Shown one piece after another: positions 8,283 to 17,525 of a DNA stretch of 24,106 bases (position 1 is its first letter; each line of letters opens with the position of its first letter). Under the pieces are notes generated by a model. The model searched no databases, was not told the origin of the DNA, and saw nothing but the letters and a program-made list of their open reading frames with translations. Both the position numbers and the translations under genes were made by a program. The stretch comes from a virus. Where the stretch lies: the IMG/VR virus record IMGVR_UViG_3300033153_001426, positions 1 through 24,106 of that record. The stretch is one strand, 5' to 3'.

Positions 8283-8963
8283 TTGGGATTTTTTAGTACA
8301 GGAGCAGGTAAAAGAGCTGCAGGCGCACTTGAATCAAGATTAAATGTTGCACAGGATATCTTAAAAGACACAACGGCAGCCGCACAAGCAGAGTTCGAGC
8401 CGTTCCGTGACAGGGCAATTGCTGGTTCACAGGGGCTTGAGTCATTAATAACTGATCCGACTGCGCAAAAAGCTTTTATTGAGGATAACCCGTTCTTTGA
8501 ATCGTTAGCAACTAGAGCTAGGGAAGATATATTTTCTAATAAAGCGGCACGTGGTAAGATTGGGAGCGGTGGAACTGCTGAGGCTTTACAGAATAGTTTA
8601 TTGTTACTTGGTAGCGATTTGTTAAATACAAGTATTGGTCAACGTGGCGCAATGTTTGATCGTGGGCAGGCAGCAGCAGGCAGTATAGCTGGGCTAGAAC
8701 AGCAGTTAGGTATTAACCGCGCGAATATACAAGGGCAAATCGGCGAGGCTGTAGCTGGCGGCATTCTTTCTAAAGATGCTGGTTTAAAATCACTTAGAAA
8801 TGATCTTATTAGTGCAGGGACAACAGCAGCAACTGGTGGTTTCGGTGATTTAGGTGGTATAGGTGATTTCTTTACTGGAACTACAAGAACTGGCGGCGGC
8901 GGATCAATCCGTGGTGGCGTACCGTCTCCTGGCAGAAAACCATCACAAACATTTTTAGGATAA
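8283..8963 (+). CDS. DNA ejection (injection) protein, P22 gp7-like
   Basis: 226 aa. TTG start at 8283, chosen because AAGGAG lies at 8270-8275, 7 nt upstream, and no in-frame ATG is near. Ejection proteins leave the virion with the DNA and form a conduit across the envelope. The sequence is Ala/Gly/Gln-rich and helical, with the DNA-transfer-protein style stretch QAAAGSIAGLEQQLGINR followed by GQIGEAVAGGILS, and a Gly/Ser/Pro-rich tail. It is the first of three consecutive ejection-type genes, in the place of P22 genes 7-20-16. No needle (gp26-like) gene is seen between the gp10-like gene and this one. Confidence 0.7.
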   Translation: MGFFSTGAGKRAAGALESRLNVAQDILKDTTAAAQAEFEPFRDRAIAGSQGLESLITDPTAQKAFIEDNPFFESLATRAREDIFSNKAARGKIGSGGTAEALQNSLLLLGSDLLNTSIGQRGAMFDRGQAAAGSIAGLEQQLGINRANIQGQIGEAVAGGILSKDAGLKSLRNDLISAGTTAATGGFGDLGGIGDFFTGTTRTGGGGSIRGGVPSPGRKPSQTFLG

Positions 8964-8968
8964 AAAAT

Positions 8969-10216
8969 ATGGGACTAGCAGAAATAATAGCTACACAAAA
9001 GCCAGTAGGTTTTGCGGATTCATTTAGAAGTGGTCTGCAAACAAGCCGTGCTTTAAAACAGGACAGACGGCAAGAGCGCCTTGATGTTGAAAAGCGCGAA
9101 GATATAGACTTTGACCGTGAAAGGCAGGGGCGGATTGATGCTATTGCTGCGGAGGATAGAGAATTTAATAACGAGATAAAGCGCTTTTCTTTTGAAAAAG
9201 AACGCGCTGGGGTTAAGCGATCTGATATTAATAAATCATTAGAGGATATGTTGCTTGCTGGTTCTATATCGAAAGAATTTCTTGATGCTGGCGATAATCA
9301 GGGTGCTATTGATTTTGTTAGCAATAGAGTGGCAGCATTAAACGCTGCTGGTGTTGATTCTAAAGATTCCCAAGAGTTGCTAGATGGGCTACAATCTGGT
9401 GATCCAGCTATAATAAATAGGCTAAATGCGCTGCATAATGTGGCTCTTAAAACTGGCGTGATAAAATCAGGCAGTGGGCAGGGCGCTGGTGCAACTGGTG
9501 GTTTGATTGATAGGCTTATCGCAGAAGACCCAGAATTATCACAAGCACAAGCATTAAGGTTGATAAAAGGTGGTTTTAATCAGAACCTAGCATTTGATGA
9601 TACTGGAGCTTTAATCCCTGCGGCTGGTGCGATTAGTGCTACCGGAGCTTTAGCAAAAGGGGAGGCAAAAGCAAAAGAGACAGGTAAATTAGAGGCAGAG
9701 TTGGAATTAGAGCCACAAGTTGCAAGCGCAGTAGAGGTGGCTAAAATAGTTGCAAAAGAAAAAGGTGAGGCTTTAACAAGTTTAGATGCACAAATGGCTC
9801 AATTACCTAATCTTGAAAAAGTAGTAAACAAACTAAGTGCTTTAGGTAAAAAAGCAACGTTTACAAAAGCTGGTCAAACTAGGGATGCGCTTTTGCGACA
9901 AGCTAACTTACCAGTTGGCGAAGGTGCTGTATCTAGGGCTGAATTTATTGCCACGGTTGATAACGAAGTTCTGCCGTTATTAAGAACAACGTTTGGTGCG
10001 GCATTTACTGCTGCTGAGGGTGATAGCTTAAGGGCTACTCTTGGTAATGTCGACGCAAGCCCAGAGGAAAAGGATGCTATATTAAAAGCCTTTATAGTTC
10101 AGAAAAGAAATCAAATAGAGTCTTTACAGAGGCAAACTGGGCAAGCACCTGTTGGTGATGAAGATTTAACCAACCTAACAGATGAAGAGCTTCAAGCTAT
10201 AGTCGGGGGTCAATAA
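8969..10216 (+). CDS. DNA ejection protein, P22 gp20-like position
   Basis: 415 aa, 5 nt after the previous gene (AGGA ribosome binding site). The N-terminal 100 residues are a highly charged coil (RALKQDRRQERLDVEKRED and onwards), the centre is Gly/Ala/Asp-rich, and residues about 230-290 are Glu/Lys/Ala-rich helix. No enzyme motif or TM segment. Composition and place suggest the second internal ejection protein; sequence alone would not identify it. The end overlaps the next start by 1 nt (TAATG). Confidence 0.6.
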   Translation: MGLAEIIATQKPVGFADSFRSGLQTSRALKQDRRQERLDVEKREDIDFDRERQGRIDAIAAEDREFNNEIKRFSFEKERAGVKRSDINKSLEDMLLAGSISKEFLDAGDNQGAIDFVSNRVAALNAAGVDSKDSQELLDGLQSGDPAIINRLNALHNVALKTGVIKSGSGQGAGATGGLIDRLIAEDPELSQAQALRLIKGGFNQNLAFDDTGALIPAAGAISATGALAKGEAKAKETGKLEAELELEPQVASAVEVAKIVAKEKGEALTSLDAQMAQLPNLEKVVNKLSALGKKATFTKAGQTRDALLRQANLPVGEGAVSRAEFIATVDNEVLPLLRTTFGAAFTAAEGDSLRATLGNVDASPEEKDAILKAFIVQKRNQIESLQRQTGQAPVGDEDLTNLTDEELQAIVGGQ

Positions 10217-11910
10217 TGCCTATTACGCCAGAGCAAGCAAAACAAGAACTTAGAAAACGAGCTGCTGTAAAGGAGTTAGAGCGCAGAAGTTCTTTAGTGC
10301 CGCAACAAGCGCAGCCTGTTAGTAGAGGTGATGGTCTAGCGTCAAGAATTGGTGGAGATATTCAATCAAGGCTTGGCACGCAGCGGGAGATTTTAGAGGC
10401 TAAGGGGCGCGGTGAGATTGGCGCTATCAGGTCGGGGTTACAACAAGCTGGTCAAGCGGCTGGTGGCATACTTGATGTTGGTGGTGAGGTTATCGAGGAG
10501 GGTGTTAGAGCTTTACCAGACCCAGCTGAACAATTTGTTCGCAAAAGCGTACAAGATGTGGCAAGCTTTTTCTCAAATTTACCATCAAATGTTGCATCTG
10601 AGCCTACAATCGGAGAGTTTTTAGGAAACAGAATCGCTGAGCTTAGGGAGTCGAACCCAAACGCTGCAAGAGATGTTGAGGCAGCATTAAATATAGGGGC
10701 GCTTATAGCGCCAGTAAAAACACCCAAACCAAAGCCTACTGGTGTAATTAGAGGTAAAATTTCAGAGCCAATTGGTAAGGCTGGAGATGCAGTGCAGCAA
10801 GCGAGCATTAAGCTGTCTTCGAAAGCGCCTGATGTTATAAAGAAATCGCCTATACCTAACGCTGACGATTTAAGAAAAACTGCGGGTAAACTCTATGATA
10901 AAGCGGATCAAAAAGGCGGGTCTTTATCGGTTGATTTTACTGATGATTTCATTAAACAAAGTGAAGAGATATTACTAGATATTGACCCAAAAGTTCGAGG
11001 ATTAAAAACCAATAAACCTTTGCTAGATGTATTTGATGATATTGAGGCATTTAAAGATGAGGGAATGACATTACAAAGAGCACAGGCAATAGATGAGTTT
11101 TTAGGTGATGCTATAGATGGATTCACAGAATTTGGGCGCGTCAAAAAACAAGGTAAAAAGGTTCTTGATGTTCAAAGTAATTTTAGAAAGATGATAGAGG
11201 AAGCGGCAGAGACTAGTGTGGTTGGTGGTAAAGAAGGGTTTAGGTCATTAGTCGAGGCTAGGGGTGTATGGTCGACATCACGTAAGCTAGATGATGTCGA
11301 AAGAATTATAACAAGAGCTGAGCTAATGGATAGCCCAGCGCAAGGCATTAAATCAGGTTTTAGAACATTATTAAATAATCCTAATAGAATAAAAGGGTTT
11401 AATAAAGTAGAGCGCGCAGCCATAAAGAATGCAGCAGAAACTGGTGTTATAGTTGATACGTTAAGAGTAGTTGGTAGTAGATTAAATCCAATTATAGCCC
11501 TTTCTTCTGGCGGTGGTTTAGGCGCGGCAGCCGCATCACAAGCCACATCATTGGCTACAAGAGGTGCTGCGACACGGGTTCAAGTTAATAAAGCAAAAAA
11601 ACTAGCGGAATTGATAGCTAGACAAGGCGCAGTAAAAGAAACTACAGCTCAAGCTATTGGTAGGCGAGCTAATAATATTGTATCTGATACTGTAAAGGGT
11701 TCCTCTAAAGCCACCAAAGAGCTTGGCGGGTTATTAAAAGCTACGGAAAAAGCCATTAAACAAGAAACTGATAAAAAAATTATAAAACAATTACGCGCGG
11801 ATAGAATATTTATTATTGAGATGTTGAAAGGTGATGCCACACAAGAACAAGGCGATTTATCTAATCTCAAGGAAAATAAACAGACATTAAAAGATTTGAG
11901 AGGAAATTAA
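10216..11910 (+). CDS. DNA ejection protein, P22 gp16-like position
   Basis: 564 aa. Begins on TAATG with the preceding ejection gene. N-terminus is helical (PITPEQAKQELRKRAAVKEL), then a Gly-rich stretch, a weakly hydrophobic section (ALNIGALIAPVK), a long charged helical middle, and a small-residue segment (IALSSGGGLGAAAASQ, about residues 427-442) that may insert in or cross a membrane. Lys/Glu-rich C-terminus. This resembles the large internal proteins that build the trans-envelope channel in podoviruses. No lytic transglycosylase motif is seen. Called from composition, size and order. Confidence 0.58.
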   Translation: MPITPEQAKQELRKRAAVKELERRSSLVPQQAQPVSRGDGLASRIGGDIQSRLGTQREILEAKGRGEIGAIRSGLQQAGQAAGGILDVGGEVIEEGVRALPDPAEQFVRKSVQDVASFFSNLPSNVASEPTIGEFLGNRIAELRESNPNAARDVEAALNIGALIAPVKTPKPKPTGVIRGKISEPIGKAGDAVQQASIKLSSKAPDVIKKSPIPNADDLRKTAGKLYDKADQKGGSLSVDFTDDFIKQSEEILLDIDPKVRGLKTNKPLLDVFDDIEAFKDEGMTLQRAQAIDEFLGDAIDGFTEFGRVKKQGKKVLDVQSNFRKMIEEAAETSVVGGKEGFRSLVEARGVWSTSRKLDDVERIITRAELMDSPAQGIKSGFRTLLNNPNRIKGFNKVERAAIKNAAETGVIVDTLRVVGSRLNPIIALSSGGGLGAAAASQATSLATRGAATRVQVNKAKKLAELIARQGAVKETTAQAIGRRANNIVSDTVKGSSKATKELGGLLKATEKAIKQETDKKIIKQLRADRIFIIEMLKGDATQEQGDLSNLKENKQTLKDLRGN

Positions 11911-13125
11911 ATGGGATATCAACCAATAGCACATACCGCCATTCAATACGTTGACGGATCAGGAGACCCATATTCTGGTGCTGTCCTTAAAGGATACGCC
12001 GCAGGAACGTCTTCAACTATATTAATGGCAAATGATACAGCAGGAAGCGTAACTGTTACCAGCGCGGCTTTAAATGCCAACGGTTACCCTGAAATATCAG
12101 GAACAATCATTATACCACATTTTGATGAATCGTATAAGATTGCGTTGTATCCAAGTCAAGCCGCTGCGGATAGTGACACTGGCGAAATATGGATGATAGA
12201 CAATAATGCGCTTGGTTTATCGTTTGGTGAGGGTACGGTTCTTATAACATCTAATACAGTGTTAACCTCTTCCGAGCATGCTAATAAACAAATTAACGTT
12301 ACTGGAACTACAACATTAACGCTCCCAGCTATTGCTAGTGTTTCAAATGCGTTTATTGCGACTATCTTTAATGCTGGTACTGGTGTTGTTACTATTGACG
12401 GCAACAGTATAGAAACGATCAACGGCGCAACAACGTGGACTATTCCACCGAATGGCAACGGTATGTTGGTTGGTGGTGATACAACGTGGCAATTCAACGG
12501 TAATATGGGGACTGTGCAAAGCCTCGCTGCTGGCGATATACTTTACGCTGATGCAAATACTCAAATATCTAGACTGGCAAAAGGTGATGATCTCCAAAGT
12601 TTAGTATTGGACTCTGGTCTGCCAGTATGGAGGGATGTTATTGGTGCATTGGTAGACACTCAAACATTCACAGCAGGTGGCACTTGGACGAAACCATCTG
12701 GGACAACTAAAGTTAATGTAGAGGTTGTCGCTGGTTCTGGTGGCGGTGGTGCGTCTAATGCGAACGCTGGCGGCGCTGGCGGGGCTTCTTCTTTTGGTGC
12801 GCATTGTACTGCGACAGGTGGTGCAGGTGGTGTAGGTGGTAACGCTATTCATCAAGGGCGTGGAACTGATGGTGTAGGCTCAAGTGGCGATTACAACGGC
12901 ATTTTGCTGCAAGGTGGTGACGCTGGTTATGACTATAAAGGTGGTTCGACATGGGACTTTGGGCAACACGGTGGAGCTGGTGGGTATTCACGTAAATATA
13001 TTACTTCTGGTCTTGGTGCAACTGAAACCATAACTGTTGGCGATGCTGGTGCGGCTGGTGCGGCTGGCACAGTGGCTGGCGATGCTGGTCAAGATGGATA
13101 TGTAATAGTAACATCATATAGGTAG
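11911..13125 (+). CDS. Tail fibre/spike with head-binding N-terminus and glycine-rich tip
   Basis: 404 aa, AGAGGA ribosome binding site. Residues 1-105 form the head-binding type domain: QYVDGSGDPYSGAVLKGYAAGT and following strands match the common (F/Y)VD.SG.PL.GG.L..Y.AGT opening of podovirus fibres. The middle (105-245) is a beta-rich shaft. From about residue 251, TFTAGGTWTKPSGTTKVNV introduces a glycine-rich C-terminal domain with many GG pairs, ending in a GYVIVTSYR strand; such Gly-rich domains are receptor-binding tips in many phage adhesins. Probably binds a host surface sugar or protein; the receptor is unknown. Confidence 0.78.
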   Translation: MGYQPIAHTAIQYVDGSGDPYSGAVLKGYAAGTSSTILMANDTAGSVTVTSAALNANGYPEISGTIIIPHFDESYKIALYPSQAAADSDTGEIWMIDNNALGLSFGEGTVLITSNTVLTSSEHANKQINVTGTTTLTLPAIASVSNAFIATIFNAGTGVVTIDGNSIETINGATTWTIPPNGNGMLVGGDTTWQFNGNMGTVQSLAAGDILYADANTQISRLAKGDDLQSLVLDSGLPVWRDVIGALVDTQTFTAGGTWTKPSGTTKVNVEVVAGSGGGGASNANAGGAGGASSFGAHCTATGGAGGVGGNAIHQGRGTDGVGSSGDYNGILLQGGDAGYDYKGGSTWDFGQHGGAGGYSRKYITSGLGATETITVGDAGAAGAAGTVAGDAGQDGYVIVTSYR

Positions 13126-13128
13126 AAA

Positions 13129-13392
13129 ATGACAATATTAAATCCACCACCTCAAAAAATACCCCAAGATTTAAATATCGGCGGGTTTATGCAGCGGCTT
13201 GTAAAATCAGTTTATCAGATTTTTGTTGCAGTCGGCGGGACTGGCGCTCCAAGATTATTTGAATTAGAGGACACACCAACCGTTGATGCTGGCTGGACTA
13301 GCTCAAGCACGGTTGACATGAGCGCGCCAGATACATATGTAAAAATAAATGTAAATGGGATTGATTACGTCATCCCGCTATGGGAGACATAA
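13129..13392 (+). CDS. Small tail-region protein, unknown function
   Basis: 87 aa, 3 nt after the fibre. Starts TILNPPPQKIPQDL, then an amphipathic helix with FMQRLVKSVYQIFVAVGG, then a beta-rich C-terminus with NGIDYVIPLWE. The Pro-rich opening followed by a helix is shared by small proteins that sit between fibre genes in many podoviruses. No named domain recognised; a fibre connector or chaperone is possible. Confidence 0.5.
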   Translation: MTILNPPPQKIPQDLNIGGFMQRLVKSVYQIFVAVGGTGAPRLFELEDTPTVDAGWTSSSTVDMSAPDTYVKINVNGIDYVIPLWET

Positions 13393-13393
13393 T

Positions 13394-13519
13394 ATGGCAT
13401 TAGGATTAAGGTTAGGAATAGGTTTAACAACTGCTATAGGTGCTGCTTTGGTGGCATTTACAGCAGATACAACTGCTATTACGGCAGATTCAACAACTAG
13501 AACAGCAGACGAGGAATAA
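13394..13519 (+). CDS. 41-aa small membrane-like protein in the fibre cluster
   Basis: ATG 13394 to TAA 13519. Residues 3-24 are hydrophobic/small (LGLRLGIGLTTAIGAALVAF), followed by TADTTAITADSTTRTADEE, where the TAD element recurs three times. It starts 1 nt after the previous stop and ends 1 nt before the ATG of the big fibre, filling the gap exactly, which argues that it is translated. Possibly a membrane or virion-tip peptide; function unknown. Confidence 0.5.
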   Translation: MALGLRLGIGLTTAIGAALVAFTADTTAITADSTTRTADEE

Positions 13520-13520
13520 A

Positions 13521-16325
13521 ATGGCTATAGATTTAATTGATTTAGGAACAACACCAAATGACGGCACTGGTGATCCAGCTAGAACAGCATTCGGCAAATG
13601 CAATTCTGCTATAACCTCTATAGTAGACTCGTCTCTACACGGCGTTGTGCTATCTGCCATTGAGGAAAACCCAATAACTCCTGCCGTGACTATTAATACA
13701 GACATCACTAAAACAGATATTACAGCAGTTGATTATTATATCGCAGGAACAAAATACACCTTCGCTGGTGAAACTGCTAGAGCTGGGGCTTTTTCGGCTG
13801 GTGAGAGTCGTTATTATATGGGCTTAGATGCTTCTGGTATCGTAGAGCAAGATACAGATTGGACAGATACGCAACTTAAAACCATTATTCCTATAGGAAG
13901 AGCACAGGCAGTTTCTGGTCAATCTGGGGCTGGTTCAGATATTGAAACTATAAGAGATGACAGGTATATCGTAAATCATGCAGGTTATTACGAAAGACTA
14001 GAGCGTAAGAATAATTACGGTGCAGTTTACGATTTTGCCCAAGGTAATGGCGTTATAACTGAAAATGGATCGACACCGTTCCAACTAGACGTAGCAGCTT
14101 TGAGTTATTGCGACCTAAGTTCTAAGTCTCAAACTGTTGCTCAGACTGACGACATAACTGGCTTTAGAATGGTGTCATACGCGCCTTTCTTGTTGAGCGA
14201 AGGTACAATAGTTAATCCGCAGCAATATGATGATGGTTCTGCTTTAGTTAATTTAGATACAGGGCGTTGGGCAGTACACTCTTTAATGAGAAGTGTGAAT
14301 CCTGAAGGCTCTTATTTCCTAAAGATATCTACGGCACAGTATGTGACCAGAGAAGATGCTAAAAAACAGCAGTTTGATTTCGGTATTTTTGGTTTATCTG
14401 ATATAGTCCCTGTAGCAAAAATAGTAGTTAAAGAAGGCGCAGCAGGTATAGATACTATTGTTGACCATAGACCTGTTATAGCAAGACATGTTGCGCAAGG
14501 CGTTAGTGATGGCGTTAGTAATATAGACAACTTCGCTAACGGTGCTGTAATTGATGATATTATAACAAGTATTACATCTAGTGGATCGGTTGTTACTTTT
14601 AGTGTTGAGCGTGATGGTGGGGATGATGTACGTGTTCAGTTTAACGGCACTAATTTTACTCTAGAAACTGACCCAACTCCTGATACTGTTGTATTGACTG
14701 CTGGTAGTGATACATCCCCAACAGCAAACTTTATTTACATCACTGAAAGTAGCGGGGTGCTAACATTAACCTCTAATACCACAGGTTTTCCAGCAACTAC
14801 TCATGCTCCAATAGCTACTTCCTTAATACAAAGTGCTTTAGGGGTTCAAACCGATGGAGCTTACAAACATCATCAATGGAATAATGAGATCGGTAATGGT
14901 AATGGTCACTTAGTTCATGCAAACGCTTGGATAAGAAGTCAAAACGCAACATGGCTTTCTGGTGTTGATCCTACTTCAACCGTTGTTGTGCAGGGTGTGG
15001 CTATTGACAACTTATATTTTTCCAATGTTTCAGGTACTGTTTTGCAGCTCCACAAGCACGTAATGCCAGCTAGAGATATGCAGACAGGTGATGAAGCGTT
15101 TGTTGTTAATGATTCCACAACTGCTTATGATAGGGTTACCGATCTCAGTACAATAGATACCGATTCATTAGGTGCAACTTTACGAGGTAATAATACATAT
15201 TATTCACTAGTGGTTTTTGCCGTAGCTTCTCAAAATGAAGCTGATTGTAAATTATATGTTAATACTCCTTCTGGTTCTTACAGTAACAGTACCGATGCTT
15301 TAAACGATCCACTAAATTACAGTAATACTGCTATGCCTGATGCCTTTATAGGTACAGGATTCTTAGTGGCTAGAATTGTTATTAGACATCAAACGGCTGA
15401 TTCTGGTACAATAACAGTTGTAGAGACAAAAGATTTACGCCGAGCATCTTTGGTTGGTGGGGGCGGGACTTCTGCGGTAGGGACAGAATTTTCAGATAAT
15501 CTTTTCCGTATATTCAATGTAGCTGACAACACAAAAGAGATTGATTATGATCTTAGTGCAATAAGCACAGCAACAACGCGCACAATCACAATGCCTGATG
15601 AGGATGTTGATCTTGGCGCGTTTTTAGATAATATTGTGGATGACACAACCCCACAACTCGGCGGCGCACTAGATACCAACTCAAAAGCCATAAACGAAAG
15701 CGAAGGCGCGCCAGTTGCCTCTGCGACAACCACGGAGATATTCGGCGGCGATGATGGTAATACGCTTCATATCACAGGCACAACCACGATTACGGACTTT
15801 ACCGATGCGTCAAGCGTTGGACAGTGGCGTAAGATTATCTTCGATGGCATTCTAACATTAACACACGGTAGCGGGATTACCCTACAGGGTGGCGCAAATA
15901 TCACCACGGCGGCGGGTGATTTCGGATTTGTATATGCGGATGCGGTGGATGCGTTTAGGGTTGTTTATTTCAAGGCGGATGGAACTGCGGTTGCAGGCGA
16001 AGATAAGACGGTAAACATTATCGGTTCGACTGGTGGGGGTACACAAGATATTGACCTTGATTTAGGACGTGCAGTCTCCGCCACAGTAGACACCTCTACT
16101 AATACTTTCACATTTAGTAACCCTCTTGCTGCGGGCAAAGATGAGGGGTTTACTCTCTATCTTACAAACGGGGGTTCTCAAACTGTTAATTGGTCGGCAT
16201 CCGTTGCTTGGGCAGGTGGAGCTGCTCCAACGCTTACAGCGTCGGGTGTGGATATCCTCGTATTCACTACTATTGATGGAGGCACAATTTGGAACGGATT
16301 TGCCTCTGGTTTGGATGTATCATAA
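13521..16325 (+). CDS. Large tail fibre/structural protein
   Basis: 934 aa from ATG 13521. The frame is open further upstream, but the sequence there encodes Leu/Gln-rich residues overlapping the 41-aa gene and is not part of it. The N-terminus carries IDLGTTPNDGTGDPARTAF, a motif widespread at the start of phage tail fibre and tail tip proteins. The middle is beta-strand-rich with Asp/Thr/Ser repeats and no enzyme motif. From about residue 705 it has DTTPQLGGALDTNSKAI, another recurrent fibre module, followed by strands ending in TIWNGFASGLDVS. That module (about 15600-16010) is visibly more GC-rich than the sequence before it, suggesting module exchange. Ends on TAATG with the next gene. 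Confidence 0.77.
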   Translation: MAIDLIDLGTTPNDGTGDPARTAFGKCNSAITSIVDSSLHGVVLSAIEENPITPAVTINTDITKTDITAVDYYIAGTKYTFAGETARAGAFSAGESRYYMGLDASGIVEQDTDWTDTQLKTIIPIGRAQAVSGQSGAGSDIETIRDDRYIVNHAGYYERLERKNNYGAVYDFAQGNGVITENGSTPFQLDVAALSYCDLSSKSQTVAQTDDITGFRMVSYAPFLLSEGTIVNPQQYDDGSALVNLDTGRWAVHSLMRSVNPEGSYFLKISTAQYVTREDAKKQQFDFGIFGLSDIVPVAKIVVKEGAAGIDTIVDHRPVIARHVAQGVSDGVSNIDNFANGAVIDDIITSITSSGSVVTFSVERDGGDDVRVQFNGTNFTLETDPTPDTVVLTAGSDTSPTANFIYITESSGVLTLTSNTTGFPATTHAPIATSLIQSALGVQTDGAYKHHQWNNEIGNGNGHLVHANAWIRSQNATWLSGVDPTSTVVVQGVAIDNLYFSNVSGTVLQLHKHVMPARDMQTGDEAFVVNDSTTAYDRVTDLSTIDTDSLGATLRGNNTYYSLVVFAVASQNEADCKLYVNTPSGSYSNSTDALNDPLNYSNTAMPDAFIGTGFLVARIVIRHQTADSGTITVVETKDLRRASLVGGGGTSAVGTEFSDNLFRIFNVADNTKEIDYDLSAISTATTRTITMPDEDVDLGAFLDNIVDDTTPQLGGALDTNSKAINESEGAPVASATTTEIFGGDDGNTLHITGTTTITDFTDASSVGQWRKIIFDGILTLTHGSGITLQGGANITTAAGDFGFVYADAVDAFRVVYFKADGTAVAGEDKTVNIIGSTGGGTQDIDLDLGRAVSATVDTSTNTFTFSNPLAAGKDEGFTLYLTNGGSQTVNWSASVAWAGGAAPTLTASGVDILVFTTIDGGTIWNGFASGLDVS

Positions 16326-17032
16326 TGAATAATACACGTAGATTAATGATGGGTGCGGCTGGTGGTATGGCTGGATATACAATTGCTACAGGTACATCAG
16401 CAACCACGGGTACAAATTACCTTTGGAGAACAAAATCAGGAGCACAGTCGACTTGGACATATTCTGTATGGCTTAAGCGAGATGTAATATCTGCTTATAA
16501 GAAGTTTTTCGGCTCGATGACATCGTCGCACGCTCAAAATCGTTTTGCTATTGGATTCAACCCCTCAAACCAGTTCAATATTAATAATAATTTCTTGGGT
16601 GGCTCTCTTACCAGCACTGAAACGTTTACGTCAACAGGTATTTGGTTTCATGTTTGTATCAAATGTTCAAGTAATACAATAACTGTTTATATTGATGGTG
16701 TAGCTCTTACAATGAGTGGCACAACAGTATCAGAATTTATAAATGGTGGACTCGTGACGGTTAGTGGATATGCTACAGGAAGCCCTACATGGTATTGGCA
16801 AGGTGATATGGCTGAAGCTCATTTTATTGACGGCACAGCAAAAGCTGTTACTGATTTTGGTGTGCTCGACGGTACATGGAAGCCGATTGAATATGCTGGC
16901 GCATACGGCTCTGATGGCTTCTATCTTAAAGATGATTTTTATATAGGCACTGACGTGTCGGGCAACGGCAACAATTTAACAAAAGTAGGCACTATAACTC
17001 AGGCAACGATTTCGCCACCGATAGGAGAATAA
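16325..17032 (+). CDS. LamG/concanavalin-like virion protein
   Basis: 235 aa, starting at ATG 16325, which overlaps the preceding stop by 1 nt (the open frame runs upstream to 16289). After a short Gly-rich N-terminus (MMGAAGGMAGYTIA), strands with YLWRTKSGAQSTWTYSVWLK, a TGIWFHVCIK strand and ITVYIDGV follow the LamG/lectin sandwich pattern (W-[x]-H-[V/I] then V-[Y/F]-[I/V]-D-G). The end, AEAHFIDGTAKAVTDFG and DGFYLKDDFYIGTDVSGNGN, matches phage structural proteins with a lectin-like domain. Probably a sugar-binding part of the tail. Confidence 0.72.
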   Translation: MNNTRRLMMGAAGGMAGYTIATGTSATTGTNYLWRTKSGAQSTWTYSVWLKRDVISAYKKFFGSMTSSHAQNRFAIGFNPSNQFNINNNFLGGSLTSTETFTSTGIWFHVCIKCSSNTITVYIDGVALTMSGTTVSEFINGGLVTVSGYATGSPTWYWQGDMAEAHFIDGTAKAVTDFGVLDGTWKPIEYAGAYGSDGFYLKDDFYIGTDVSGNGNNLTKVGTITQATISPPIGE

Positions 17033-17033
17033 A

Positions 17034-17462
17034 ATGTATATAGAAACAACAACAGAAGAAATTTACACCCTCCAACAATTAAGGCAAGAGCACAAAAACG
17101 TGAGCTTTCCAGCAACAGGTGCGAGTGAGGATTGGCTAGAGGATAACGGCTACGCGCCATTTACAGTTTTACCTATGTCTGAAACAGATGAGGGCTTTAT
17201 CGCTGAGGAAGACGGAGTTGAACAAGTCGAGGGCACTTGGCAAACTAAGTGGGTTATCCGCGCCATGATAGAGCAAGAAATAGCTGATAAATTATTGCAT
17301 GATTGGCAATCCGAAATAGCCGCCACAGACGCAGAGGTTATGAAGCAAGCCACGCGGTTTATCGAGGACTTCTATGACCAGAATCCTGCTATGCCAACAC
17401 GTCCTGAGTTTCGTGATGTGCTAAAGAAGCGCAAAGAGATTAGATCAAGAAAGCCTAAGTGA
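17034..17462 (+). CDS. 142-aa protein downstream of fibre genes, unknown function
   Basis: ATG 17034 with AGGAG (17023-17027) 6 nt upstream. Residues 1-50 form an unusual acidic/aromatic opening (LRQEHKNVSFPATGASEDWL then NGYAPFTVLP), followed by a charged helical C-terminal half ending RSRKPK. The first part resembles short proteins coded after tail fibres in many phages, sometimes annotated as fibre assembly or tail proteins. Role uncertain. It ends the structural block; the following 63 nt are AT-rich with no clear terminator. Confidence 0.5.
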   Translation: MYIETTTEEIYTLQQLRQEHKNVSFPATGASEDWLEDNGYAPFTVLPMSETDEGFIAEEDGVEQVEGTWQTKWVIRAMIEQEIADKLLHDWQSEIAATDAEVMKQATRFIEDFYDQNPAMPTRPEFRDVLKKRKEIRSRKPK

Positions 17463-17525
17463 AAAGATATTTACTAGCTATTTAATAAAAAATTGGTTAT
17501 AACTATATAGTGTGTATGTAAAATA

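Noticed and set aside
10452-11870. Long antisense ORFs opposite the ejection gene
   Set aside because: They are shadows: Ser/Leu-rich, no ribosome binding sites, inside a firmly coding gene.
13440-13520. Upstream extension of the large fibre (Leu/Gln-rich)
   Set aside because: It overlaps the 41-aa gene in another frame; ATG 13521 is followed by the known IDLGTTPNDGTGDP start.
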